This document shows positions 43,862 to 52,681 of a DNA stretch of 64,000 bases, in pieces (position 1 is the first letter of the stretch; each line of letters starts with the position of its first letter). The notes beneath the pieces are model-generated. The model did no database searches. It saw only the letters and a list, made by a program, of their open reading frames with translations, and was not told the origin of the DNA. A program made the position numbers and the translations under genes. The stretch is from JAZDGX01 sp964482205 (GTDB lineage: Bacteria; Eisenbacteria; RBG-16-71-46; CAIMUX01; WJJG01): positions 186,001-250,000 of the forward strand of contig CAYZWI010000002.1 of NCBI GenBank assembly GCA_964482205.1. The letters are read 5' to 3'.

Positions 43862-45256
43862 CTATGTCCGCGGCTGCGCGCCGCGCCGTTCCACGATCTT
43901 CCGATCGATCTCCGGGATGCGCTCTTGCTCGGCGAGCCAGTAGTCCGGATCCCGCTGGCGCCGCAACTCGGCCACGCTCTTGCCCTGCTGTTCCACCCAG
44001 GTGAAGTACTTGAGATTCGCCCAGCAATCGTGCGCGTGGCGCGTGCCTTCCAGAATGTAGTCGAGACCCGCGCGATGGAAGATCGATTCGAGCCGCACGG
44101 CCGCCTCGGTCTCGTCCATCGGCCCGAGCTTCTCGTTCATCCGCGCGAGCACCGAAGGGTAGCGGTCGAGGGCGTCGGTCGCCACGGTGAAGACCGCATC
44201 CTCGCGCGTGAGACGGTAGAACTTCGCCGTCTTGATCGCCCCCAGGATGTTGCAGATCGACGAAATCCCGAAGAGGTCCGCCATCCTGCGCGCATCCGCT
44301 TCGGGAACGCCCGCGCGCACGAGCGGGTTCCGTCCCGCCGGCTCGGCGATGAGCTGCAGGCCCTTCTTGCAGTCCCACTCGTCGATGCACATCAGCGCAT
44401 TCATCGTGTCGGTGTTGTGGATCCAGGTGACATGCTTGTCGCCGATGCCCTGGATGTCGTGCCCACCGAAGCCGTTCGCATACAGGGTGGGGCATTGGAT
44501 CGGTTCGAGCCCCACGATGCGCGCGTCCGGTTCGCGCTGCCGCAACAGATCCCCGGCCGCAATCGTCCCGCCCGACCCCATCGCCGAGACGAATCCCGCC
44601 AGCCGCGCAGCGCGCCCTTCGGCGCGCAGCGCTTGGAAGAGCTCGAGGATCGCATGGCCGGTCACATGATAGTGGAAGCGGTAATTCGCGAATTCCGCGA
44701 ACTGGTTGACGATCGTCGTATGCGGCTCTTTCGCGAGGGCATGGCAGCGATCGTAGATCTCCTTCACATTGCTCTCGCATCCGGGAGTCTTCAGATAGTC
44801 CGACCCGTACGCCTGAATGCGATCGAAGCGCTCCTGGCTCATCTCCTCGGGCAGCAGCACGAGCGAGGCGTAGTTCATGCGCGGAGCGACATAGGCGCCG
44901 CCGATCCCATAGTTGCCGGTCGAGGGCCACACCAGCCGGTCGCGACCCGGAACGATTTCGTCGGACACCTGCTTTTCGATGCAGCAGCTGTAGGTCGCTC
45001 CCACCTTGTGGCTGCCGGTCGGAAAGTCCTTGCCCGTGAGGACGACGATCGAGGCCTCGACTCCCGTGAGCGCTCGAGGAAGCACGATGTGTCGCACGCG
45101 TCCCCGCTCATCCTTCCAATGGATGTTGAAGAGATTGATGGGATCGAGCGGATCCTCGCGGTACGCGGCCTCGGCGCGCGCGCGCACACCGGGCGCGATG
45201 CGACCCGGATCGCGCATCTCCTCGAATGTCGGACCGTAGACGAATGGCCGGGACAT
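43862..45256 (-). CDS. PLP-dependent lyase/synthase, fold type II (cysteine-synthase-like)
   Basis: A 464-residue protein from the ATG at 45256 (GGGAGGAG upstream). The PLP lysine is in TGKDFPTGSHKVGATYSC and a phosphate-binding Gly-rich loop is FVSAMGSGGTIAAGDLL; STGNYGIGGAYVAPR is the Asn-containing substrate loop. A long Cys-containing region (CNILGAIKTAKFY) follows. Length and motifs place it among fold-type II enzymes such as cysteine synthase, cystathionine beta-synthase and threonine dehydratase, but I cannot name the reaction. It lies 211 bp upstream of ahcY, so a role in homocysteine or serine sulfur metabolism is plausible. Confidence 0.78.
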   Translation of the reverse strand: MSRPFVYGPTFEEMRDPGRIAPGVRARAEAAYREDPLDPINLFNIHWKDERGRVRHIVLPRALTGVEASIVVLTGKDFPTGSHKVGATYSCCIEKQVSDEIVPGRDRLVWPSTGNYGIGGAYVAPRMNYASLVLLPEEMSQERFDRIQAYGSDYLKTPGCESNVKEIYDRCHALAKEPHTTIVNQFAEFANYRFHYHVTGHAILELFQALRAEGRAARLAGFVSAMGSGGTIAAGDLLRQREPDARIVGLEPIQCPTLYANGFGGHDIQGIGDKHVTWIHNTDTMNALMCIDEWDCKKGLQLIAEPAGRNPLVRAGVPEADARRMADLFGISSICNILGAIKTAKFYRLTREDAVFTVATDALDRYPSVLARMNEKLGPMDETEAAVRLESIFHRAGLDYILEGTRHAHDCWANLKYFTWVEQQGKSVAELRRQRDPDYWLAEQERIPEIDRKIVERRGAQPRT

Positions 45257-45413
45257 GGACTCCTCCCGCGATGATCCTCGCCTTCCATTCATGGTCTTGC
45301 CATGCGCGCCATGCTACGCAGCCTGCCCGGCCTTTCGCAAGCGCCGCTTGCCTCGCGGCCGCTTGCGCCGCGCGGGCGAGAGGCCGCCGGCATCGCCGGC
45401 TCATTCGCTCGCA

Positions 45414-45442
45414 TTGTCCAAGGGAAACCAATCTGCTAGCGT
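45414..45442 (+). promoter_or_regulatory. Weak promoter candidate for the TPR protein
   Basis: TTGTCC (45414-45419) and TAGCGT (45437-45442) with a 17-bp spacer and a TGC extension before the −10 box. Located about 100 bp before the start codon in the divergent gap with the PLP gene. Confidence 0.3.
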
Positions 45443-45539
45443 GAAGACCCTTCCCAACGAAGCGCCATGAGCGGCTTTCCGCTGTTCGAACGCTCGCCGT
45501 CTTCGAACGACGGCCGGGGAAGAAGGAGGGGAAACGAAG

Positions 45540-47498
45540 TTGCGTGATGCAGGGGGCGATGACGGCCGGGCGAAGCCCGCGGCCGGCGCAACGCGAGGAT
45601 CGATGACCCGTGGTTCGGGTGCGAGGTCCTTGCTCGCGCCGCTCGCCGTCCTCGTATTGACCCTGCTGGCCTTCACGCCTGTCGTCCGCAATGGCTTCGT
45701 CGATTGGGACGATTTCCAATGCGTCTCCGAGAACCCGCACATCCGCTCCTTCTCGGGCGAGAATCTGCGCTGGATGGCGACCACCGGGCACATGGCCCAG
45801 TGGCAACCGCTCGGTTGGTTCCTGATCGCCGCCCAGTACGCGTTTTTCGCCGACGACCTGGCCGCCTTTGCGAGGGGATTGCACGGCGTGAGCTTGGCGC
45901 TGCATGCCGGTATCGCCGTGCTCGCCTTCTTCCTGCTCCGCCGCCTCACGCTTCTGGCGCGCGCGGCCACTTCGGCTGTCACAGATAGCGCGCCGGGCAT
46001 CGACGCCGCCTGCGCAATCGGCGCGCTCTTCTTCTCTTTGCATCCCATGCGCGTGGAAGTGGTCGCCTGGGCTACCGCGCAGCCGTATCTGTGGGCCGCG
46101 CTCGGTTGCCTGGGCTGTCTCTGGTTCACCTTGAACGCCGTCGAAACGGGACGCGCGCGTGATCGCGCGCTTGCGATCGTCTGCTTCGCCTTGTCGCTGC
46201 TCTGCAAACCGATCGGCGTTCCGCTGCCGTTCGTCCTGCTGCTGCTCGACGCCTATCCGCTCCGCCGTTTCGAGCGCGCGGCGAGTGGCGACACCCGCCG
46301 CATCTGGACTGAGAAGATTCCTTACGTCCTGCTCTCCGTCATCGTCATGATCGTCACTCCGCTGGTGAAGAGCAGTCTCGGCTCCTCGCTGCCGCTCTCC
46401 GCGCACGGCTTGGGATCGCGTCTGCTGCAAGCCGCGCGCGGCTTCTGGTTCTATCCCTGGAAGACGCTCGTGCCGGCTTCGTTCTCTCCCATCTACGAGC
46501 TTCATCCCCCGCTGGGCCTGCACGACCTCGCGTATCTCGGGGCGCTCGCGGCGTGCGCGGCGCTGGCCCTCTTCTGGCTTTGGCGCGGCCGGCGCTCTGC
46601 GTTCTTCACCGTCACGCTTTTCGCTTATGCGTTGCTCATCTTTCCCCTGCTCGGGTTCTTTCAAAGCGGGAACCAGGAGACGGCCGACCGCTACGCCTAT
46701 CTGCCGGCGCTCGCCTTCTCCTTTCTGGTGAGCGCGGGCGTAGCCGCGTTGTTCGCGCGCCGCCCCGCATGGCGGGCGCGGGCGCAGGCAGGAGCCTCGC
46801 CTTCGCTTGCCTCGCATGCGCCAACCCTCATGGTCGCGGGCATCGTCTTGGTGGCCCTGGGCGTTCTCTCGTTTCGGCTGTGCGCGGTCTGGCGCGACAC
46901 CGCCTCGCTCTGGACGCACGCCGCCGCCGTGCAGCCGGGCAGCTCGATCGCGCAGAACGGATACGCCTTCGTGCTGCTCGAACAAGGGCGGACGAACGAG
47001 GCGATCGAGCGCACGCGGGAAGCGATTCGGATCATGCCCCAGAACGAGAAAGCGCACCGCAACCTGTGGACCGCGCTGCGCGCGGAGGGGCGCACCGAGG
47101 GGTTGATCGCCGCCCTCCAGGATGCGCAAGGCATCTTCCCGCGGCAGGCGGACATACCCTTCTTTCTCGGCAATGCGTTGGCGCGCGATCGAGATTTCGA
47201 CCGCGCCGCTGCCGCCTTCGAGCAGGCGCTCGCGATCGATCCGGCGCGCGTGCCCGCGCTGGTCGCGCTCGCCTCCGTGCTTCAGGAGAGCGGACAAGCG
47301 GAGCGCGCGATCGACATCGCCCGCCGGGCCCTCGATCTCGACCCGCGTCAAACGGGCGTGCGCCTCACGCTCGCGCGCGCGCTCCACGACAGCGGACGAA
47401 ACGACGAGGCGGTTCGCGAGCTCGGCGCCCTCCTCCTGCTGGAGCCGGGCAACGGAACGGCGCGCCGGCTCCACGGCGAATGGGGAGCGGAATCATGA
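45540..47498 (+). CDS. Polytopic membrane protein with C-terminal TPR repeats (TMTC-like)
   Basis: A 652-residue protein starting at TTG 45540 with AGGAGG ten bases upstream; ATG 45603 is an alternative. About 10 membrane helices (LLAPLAVLVLTLLAFTPVV onward) include a first loop NGFVDWDDFQCVSENPHIRS of the GT-C/TMTC type, where DD is the expected catalytic pair. From about residue 460 come four to five TPR units (SIAQNGYAFVLLEQGRTNEA, KAHRNLWTALRAEGRTEGLI, PALVALASVLQESGQAERAI). TMTC enzymes O-mannosylate exported proteins, so a similar surface-glycosylation role is inferred. Its stop overlaps the molybdenum hydroxylase ATG (ATGA), which is functionally puzzling. Confidence 0.78.
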   Translation: MRDAGGDDGRAKPAAGATRGSMTRGSGARSLLAPLAVLVLTLLAFTPVVRNGFVDWDDFQCVSENPHIRSFSGENLRWMATTGHMAQWQPLGWFLIAAQYAFFADDLAAFARGLHGVSLALHAGIAVLAFFLLRRLTLLARAATSAVTDSAPGIDAACAIGALFFSLHPMRVEVVAWATAQPYLWAALGCLGCLWFTLNAVETGRARDRALAIVCFALSLLCKPIGVPLPFVLLLLDAYPLRRFERAASGDTRRIWTEKIPYVLLSVIVMIVTPLVKSSLGSSLPLSAHGLGSRLLQAARGFWFYPWKTLVPASFSPIYELHPPLGLHDLAYLGALAACAALALFWLWRGRRSAFFTVTLFAYALLIFPLLGFFQSGNQETADRYAYLPALAFSFLVSAGVAALFARRPAWRARAQAGASPSLASHAPTLMVAGIVLVALGVLSFRLCAVWRDTASLWTHAAAVQPGSSIAQNGYAFVLLEQGRTNEAIERTREAIRIMPQNEKAHRNLWTALRAEGRTEGLIAALQDAQGIFPRQADIPFFLGNALARDRDFDRAAAAFEQALAIDPARVPALVALASVLQESGQAERAIDIARRALDLDPRQTGVRLTLARALHDSGRNDEAVRELGALLLLEPGNGTARRLHGEWGAES

Positions 47499-50458
47499 CG
47501 GAAGACAGATCTGCACACCCCACCGGCCCCGAGAAAAACACAAGCGCCCCGCCGCCCGCGCTTGCGCACGCCGTCCCGCGCGTGGACGGCGCGGACAAGG
47601 CGACCGGGCGCGCGATCTATGCCGACGACATCCGCATCGAAGGCATGCTCTTCGCGAAGCCGCTTCACGCCGCCCATCCGAGCGCACGCATCCTGTCGAT
47701 CGATTGCGCCGCCGCGTACGCGGTGCCGGGCGTGGTCGACATCCTGACCGCGCGCGAGCTGCCCGCCGAGACGCGAGTGGGCACGATCATGGCGGATCAA
47801 TATGTGCTTGCCAGCGATCGCGTGCGCTATCAGGGCGATGTGATCGCGGTGGTCGCGGCCGAGAGCGAAGCGGCCGCGCGCGCGGGCGTGGCCGCCGTGC
47901 GCGTGGAATACGAGCCGCTCCCGCCGGTGCTCGATCCGGCCCGCGCCCTCGCTCCCGATGCGCCGCTCCTGCACGAAGAGCGCGGCACGAACCTGATCGC
48001 CTCCTATCGCGTGCGGCACGGAGATCCGGCGGCGGGATTCTCCCGCGCGGCGCAGGTGATCGAACGCGAGTACCGCACCCAGCGCGTGGAGCACGCCTAC
48101 CTCGAGCCCGAGTCGGCGATCGCGATTCCAGAAGAGGGCGGCGTCACCATTCGAGGCTCGGTGCAGATGCTCTTCAACGCCCGGCGCTTCGTCGCCCGCG
48201 CGACGGGGCTTGCGCTCGAGCGCGTGCGCGTCGTGCAGGCCACGCTGGGCGGAAGCTTCGGAGGCAAAGACGAGACGATCAATTTCATCTGCGCGCGCGC
48301 GGCCCTGCTCGCGCTGCGCACCGGCCGTCCGGTGAAGACGACCTACACGCGCGCCGAATCGATGCGCGAGAGCTACAAGCGCCATCCCTTCCAGGTGCGC
48401 GCGCGCCTCGGCGTGGATGCTGATGGGTCGATGCAGGCCTTGGAGATCGACATTACCGCCGACGGCGGTCCCTATTGCACCTCCTCCCCCTTCGTCATCT
48501 GGCGTCCGACCGTGCAATGCACGGGGCCGTACAAGATCCCCGCCGTCCATTGCGATTCGCGCGCGGTGTACACGAACAATCCGCTGACCGGCGCGATGCG
48601 CGGCTTCGGCTCGCCGCAGTTCAACTTCGCCTCCGAATCGTTGGTCGACGAGATGGCCTGGACCTGCGGACTCGATCCGGTCGAGTTCCGCCGCCGCAAC
48701 TTCTTCACGCAGGATTGCGTGACGCACACGGGGCAGCGGCTCGACAACCATGTGGTCTCGATGGCGGCGGTCATGGACGCGGCGCTCGCGCGCTTCGGGT
48801 GGCGGGAGAAGTTCGCGCGCGCCAGCCGCGGGCGGCCCGATTCCGACGGCCGCTTGCATGGCGTGGGGCTCGCCTGCAGCTACCGGGGCGTCTCGCTGGG
48901 CGCGGAAGGAGCGGATTTCTGTTCCGCCATCGTGGATGTCCGGCCCGACGCGACCGTGGAGCTTCAGGTGAGCGTGAGCGAGAACGGCTCAGGCCTGCGG
49001 ACCGCGATGGCGCGCATCGCGGCCGCGGAGTTCGGCCTGCCGATCGAGCGCGTGCGCTTTCTCGATACCGACACGAAGACGATTCCCGACGGCGGCCCCA
49101 CCGTCGCCTCGCGCGGGACGCTCGTCGGGGGAAACGCGCTTCTCGCCGCTTTGCGGGAGTGGAAGAAGCGCGTCGCTCCCGTGCTCTCCTCTTTGCTCGG
49201 GCCCGCCGATCGCTATCGATTCGAGAATGGCCGCGTGTTTTCGCCCGACGGCGGGCGCGCGATTTCCTTTGAGGAGCTCGTGCGCGCGTGCTCGCGCGAC
49301 GGCCTCGATCTTCGCGTTCTCGGGCAATGGACGGGCCCGCGAGTGTCATGGGACGAAGAGCGCGGCCAGGGCAACGCCTACTTCACCTATGTGTACGGAT
49401 GCAACTGCGCCGAAGTGGAAGTGAGCGCGACGACCGGCGAAGTGCGCGTCATCCGATTGCTCGGGGCCCACGATCCCGGACGCGCGATTCACGCGCAGAT
49501 GCTCGAGGGACAGATCTACGGCGGGCTCTTGATGGGCATGGGCCTGGCGCTCTCCGAGAACTACGCGGCCGCGGAGGGCCTTGGCGTGCCGCAGAACCTG
49601 AATGGATGCGGGCTCGCCCGCGCGGACGGCGCTCCCGCCCTCGAAGCACTGATCGTCGAGAATCCCGACTCGGCCGGGCCTTGGGGGGGAAAGTCGATCG
49701 GCGAACCGGTGAACGAACTCGCCGCGCCGGCGATCGCGAATGCGGTCTTTCTCGCGACCGGGGTGCGCGTGCGGGAGTTGCCCATCCGGCCGGAAGCGAT
49801 TCTCGCGGGCCTCGCCAAGGGGGAGGCGAGCGGCTCTGCGCGCGATGCGAGCGGCGTCGTGAGCGATGCGAGCGGCGTCCTGGGCGATGCAGGCAGCACC
49901 GCGCGCGATGCCGGCGACACCGTGGGCGATGCAGGCGGCACCGCGAGCGATGCCGGCGGCTCGCACTCGATCGAGCTGCGCGTGAACGGCGCGCTGCATC
50001 GGGTGCAAGTCGCGCGCGATGAAATGCTCCTCGATGTCCTGCGCGACCGTCTCGGGCTGACGGGCGCCAAGCGCGGGTGCGATATCGGCGTTTGCGGAAC
50101 CTGCACCGTGCTGATCGACGGCCGCCCCCGGCAGGCCTGCCGCGTGCGCGCCGATGCGCTGGGCAAGGCCGAGATCCTGACGATTGAGGGGCTCGCGCCC
50201 TCAGGCGGCGGATTGCACCCCATTCAACAAGCGTTCATCGATGCGGGCGCGATCCAATGCGGCTTCTGCACGCCGGGAATGATCCTCGCCGCCAAAGCGC
50301 TCCTCGACCGGCATCCCCAGCCCACGGAAGCGGAGATTCGCCGCGCGCTTCGTCCGCACCTGTGCCGCTGCACCGGGTATGTGCAGATCGTCGAAGCGGT
50401 CGCGCTGGCCGCGAAACGGATGGAACGAGATGCGCGCCAGGAGCGGCCCGGCGATTGA
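47495..50458 (+). CDS. Molybdenum hydroxylase (xanthine dehydrogenase family), Mo domain fused to C-terminal 2Fe-2S domain
   Basis: A 987-residue fusion. Residues about 30-770 are a molybdopterin-binding large subunit: GSFGGKDE, LTGAMRGFGSPQ and the catalytic-Glu region GGKSIGEPVNELAAPAI. Residues 781-822 are six heptad repeats of the form xxxDA(S/G)(G/S/D). Residues about 825-975 are a two-cluster ferredoxin domain with GCDIGVCGTCTVLIDGRPRQAC and QCGFCTPGM ... CRCTGY. In most fused enzymes the iron-sulfur domain is N-terminal; here it is C-terminal. There is no FAD domain. Hydroxylation of a purine, aldehyde or other heterocycle is the family reaction; substrate unknown. MocA- and XdhC-like maturation genes face it from the other side. 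It is coupled to the upstream TPR gene. Confidence 0.88.
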   Translation: MTEDRSAHPTGPEKNTSAPPPALAHAVPRVDGADKATGRAIYADDIRIEGMLFAKPLHAAHPSARILSIDCAAAYAVPGVVDILTARELPAETRVGTIMADQYVLASDRVRYQGDVIAVVAAESEAAARAGVAAVRVEYEPLPPVLDPARALAPDAPLLHEERGTNLIASYRVRHGDPAAGFSRAAQVIEREYRTQRVEHAYLEPESAIAIPEEGGVTIRGSVQMLFNARRFVARATGLALERVRVVQATLGGSFGGKDETINFICARAALLALRTGRPVKTTYTRAESMRESYKRHPFQVRARLGVDADGSMQALEIDITADGGPYCTSSPFVIWRPTVQCTGPYKIPAVHCDSRAVYTNNPLTGAMRGFGSPQFNFASESLVDEMAWTCGLDPVEFRRRNFFTQDCVTHTGQRLDNHVVSMAAVMDAALARFGWREKFARASRGRPDSDGRLHGVGLACSYRGVSLGAEGADFCSAIVDVRPDATVELQVSVSENGSGLRTAMARIAAAEFGLPIERVRFLDTDTKTIPDGGPTVASRGTLVGGNALLAALREWKKRVAPVLSSLLGPADRYRFENGRVFSPDGGRAISFEELVRACSRDGLDLRVLGQWTGPRVSWDEERGQGNAYFTYVYGCNCAEVEVSATTGEVRVIRLLGAHDPGRAIHAQMLEGQIYGGLLMGMGLALSENYAAAEGLGVPQNLNGCGLARADGAPALEALIVENPDSAGPWGGKSIGEPVNELAAPAIANAVFLATGVRVRELPIRPEAILAGLAKGEASGSARDASGVVSDASGVLGDAGSTARDAGDTVGDAGGTASDAGGSHSIELRVNGALHRVQVARDEMLLDVLRDRLGLTGAKRGCDIGVCGTCTVLIDGRPRQACRVRADALGKAEILTIEGLAPSGGGLHPIQQAFIDAGAIQCGFCTPGMILAAKALLDRHPQPTEAEIRRALRPHLCRCTGYVQIVEAVALAAKRMERDARQERPGD
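49835..49960 (+). repeat. Six 21-bp repeats encoding the inter-domain linker
   Basis: GATGC recurs at 49844, 49865, 49886, 49907, 49928 and 49949, exactly 21 bp apart, in frame. Each unit encodes a heptad such as VVSDASG or TVGDAGG, so the linker can expand or contract without frameshift. Confidence 0.9.
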
Positions 50459-50486
50459 AGCGCCCGGCTGCGGGACGGCGCGCTTC
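50457..50486. terminator. Hairpin between the molybdenum hydroxylase and mocA-like genes
   Basis: GAAGCGC (50457-50463) pairs with GCGCTTC (50480-50486), enclosing a CCCG...CGGG inner stem. It lies in the 44-bp convergent gap and could terminate both directions; no U-tract is seen. Confidence 0.4.
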
Positions 50487-50502
50487 ACACCCCGGGCGAG
50501 CC

Positions 50503-51207
50503 TCAGGCTTCGGGATCGCCGCGCTCGAGATCCTCTTCCAGCGAGAGCAACAACCTCTCCCAATCCTCGGGGGTGTTCACATTCTCCAGGATCCTCGGCT
50601 CATCGACATCGACGCGCGATACCGAGACGCTTCGCAGCAGCTCGTCCATGCGAGCTTCCGCCGGCATCGAGCAAATCCGGGCGGCCGTCGCGGAAGAAAG
50701 CCATACCGGATGTCCTCCCCTTCCGCGGTGGAAAGGAATCGCCGCCTCCGCGCGACCCTCGCTTCCCGTTTCGATGAGAGCGGCGAACAAGGCCGGTGGG
50801 AGCGCGGGCACATCGAGAGGCAGCACGAGCACGCCGGGATATGGCACGCCCAGCGCGCGCAGGCCCACCTGCAGAGAAGAGAACTGCCCTTTCGCCCACG
50901 CATCGTTCTTCACGATCCGCAGACGCGGAGCGAGCAGCGGGGAGAAATGACGGCGAATCTCGGCCCCGGTGGCGCGCGCATCTCTTCCGAGCACGCAGGC
51001 GATCGGACGGCAGCCGGCCAACGCCAGGCGAAGCAGTTGATCGACGATCAGGGGATGCGCGCTGCCGCGACCATTCGGAAACGGGAGGAGAGCTTTCGCG
51101 GAGCCCATGCGCGTCGAGGCGCCGGCGGCGAGCAGAACGGCGGCGGGGGCGCAGGCGGCGCCGCTTGCGTTCCCGCGCGGCACGGCGGAATCGTCTGCGT
51201 GGCTCAT
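50503..51207 (-). CDS. MocA-like molybdenum-cofactor nucleotidyltransferase
   Basis: A 234-residue nucleotidyltransferase. AAVLLAAGASTRMGSAKALLPF is the nucleotide-binding signature of the MobA/MocA group, followed by CVLGRDARATGAEIR, GVLVLPLDVPALPPALFAALIE and GGHPVWLSS. MocA-type enzymes attach CMP to molybdopterin for xanthine-dehydrogenase-family enzymes, in line with the hydroxylase next door. The related YgfJ family is tied to selenium-dependent hydroxylases. The ATG at 51207 has GGAGAG before it and overlaps the stop of the XdhC-like gene; GTG 51213 is an alternative. Confidence 0.85.
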   Translation of the reverse strand: MSHADDSAVPRGNASGAACAPAAVLLAAGASTRMGSAKALLPFPNGRGSAHPLIVDQLLRLALAGCRPIACVLGRDARATGAEIRRHFSPLLAPRLRIVKNDAWAKGQFSSLQVGLRALGVPYPGVLVLPLDVPALPPALFAALIETGSEGRAEAAIPFHRGRGGHPVWLSSATAARICSMPAEARMDELLRSVSVSRVDVDEPRILENVNTPEDWERLLLSLEEDLERGDPEA

Positions 51208-52022
51208 TCGCACTCTCCCTTCGGGTCGCCGGCATTCGCATGATCCGAGCGAACGCTCTTCGACGAAGTTTCGCGAATGAGCTCGGCGGCGATGCTGACC
51301 GCGATCTCGTCGGGAGTGTCCGAGCCGATCTCGACGCCCACCGGCACGCGCACTCTCGCGACGCGTTCGGAGGGCAGGCCGCGCGCCAGGAGCTTCGCCT
51401 TCAACTCGCGCGCCTTGCGCTCCGAACCGAGAATGCCCATCCAGCGCCAGGGTTGCCGCAGGCAGCCGGCCGCGACTTCCTCATCGTGCGCATGGCTGGG
51501 CGTCATGATCAGCACGAACAGATCGTCCGCGAATTCGATCTTCTCCGCCGCTTGGGAGAACTCGCATGGCACGACGCGGCAGGAATGGAAATCGGGATCG
51601 TGGATCCATTCCTCGCGCGGATCGTACACGGTCAGATCCCATCCGAGACGCGGAAGAAGCCGCGCGACCGCGCGTCCCACATGCCCCGCGCCCACGAGCG
51701 CGAGACGCTTTTCCGGTCGATGCGCTTCCAGAAAAATCTCCATCTGTCCGCCGCAGGCCGTCTCCTGGGAGAGATCGATCGTCAGGAGACGCGAACGCTC
51801 GTTGGCGCGAAGCAACGCGTTCGCGGCCTCCAATACTTCGCGCTCGGCCGCGCCGCCGCCCACCGTGCCCAAGGTTTCGCCCGTGTCGGAAACGAGCATC
51901 TTCGCGCCCGGGACGCGCGGCGCGCTTCCGCGCGCGGCCACCACGATCGCGGAGACGAAGCGGCGCCCCGATGCGATCCATTCGGCTGCAGTCTGGTGAA
52001 GGATCCGATCTTCGTTGCTCAC
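51204..52022 (-). CDS. XdhC/CoxI-family molybdenum-cofactor maturation protein
   Basis: A 272-residue protein from GTG 52022 (GAGGAG upstream). The N-terminal XdhC_CoxI domain has VAARGSAPRVPGAKMLVSD, GTVGGGAAEREV and ETACGGQMEIFLE, where the Cys is a conserved sulfur carrier-type position. The C-terminal Rossmann domain begins KRLALVGAGHVGRAVARLLP and carries VLIMTPSHAHDEEV and MGILGSERKARELKAKL. XdhC binds the molybdenum cofactor and promotes its sulfuration before insertion. YqeB, a related protein, belongs to selenium-dependent systems. The gene is coupled to the MocA-like one. Confidence 0.88.
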   Translation of the reverse strand: MSNEDRILHQTAAEWIASGRRFVSAIVVAARGSAPRVPGAKMLVSDTGETLGTVGGGAAEREVLEAANALLRANERSRLLTIDLSQETACGGQMEIFLEAHRPEKRLALVGAGHVGRAVARLLPRLGWDLTVYDPREEWIHDPDFHSCRVVPCEFSQAAEKIEFADDLFVLIMTPSHAHDEEVAAGCLRQPWRWMGILGSERKARELKAKLLARGLPSERVARVRVPVGVEIGSDTPDEIAVSIAAELIRETSSKSVRSDHANAGDPKGECE

Positions 52023-52681
52023 GATGATGCTCCTCGTGCAGGGAGAACTCAGCGAGCGTTGCCTGCGCTTGACCGCAGGCAACGCACGCAATCGATCCGC
52101 TTGGAGATGCCCGCTGCGAGCACATCGCCGTCCGCTGACAATGTCCGCGGCAGTCGAGACCCGGCGCTCGGCCATTCCATCGCGGGCACGATGACACGGC
52201 GGCTCGGGGGGCGAAAAGTGGTTTGGATGGCGCATCCGACGGCACGGCCGGAAAACGGCGGAACGAGAAGGCTGGAATGAGCCGTATTACCGGATGGGGG
52301 GGCAAGATTCGTCCAACATGGTAAGCTATTGCAATGAAACGAGTTGCTTGCGCCGGCCGGAAATCCTCCGGAGAGACGGCCGGTTCCCATCCTTCCGCGC
52401 AACCTCCTTTGGGGCGAAGTTTTCCGTTGGATCTTACCGATCTCCATGGTATCCTTTTCTCGTGCCCAAGTTGGCGCCAGTGGGTCCGGAAGGATCCAGG
52501 CGGTTGGGGTGAGGCGCGCGAGACGAACCCTGGATCGCCGGATCTCGAATCTGCGGCGTCAATCTCGGAATCCTCAGCATCGGGTGGTGGATGGGAGAGG
52601 GGAAGGCCCTTCGCGAGAAGGGTGGGCTCTTCCCGATCGGATCCGTGCATCTGTGAGGCAACATTCAAGGAGGTCAACCCA
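52023..52681. other. Divergent intergenic region between xdhC-like and the Cys-rich protein
   Basis: No gene on either strand that I can support, though open frames run through. The motif CAATGAAACGAG occurs at 52332 and again at 52680, the second being the real start of the downstream gene, so an old duplication of its start may be present. A rightward promoter candidate is at 52427-52455, which gives a leader of about 220 nt. Confidence 0.4.
52427..52455 (+). promoter_or_regulatory. Candidate promoter of the Cys-rich secreted protein
   Basis: TTGGAT at 52427-52432 and TATCCT at 52450-52455 with a 17-bp spacer, in a T-rich patch. Confidence 0.45.
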
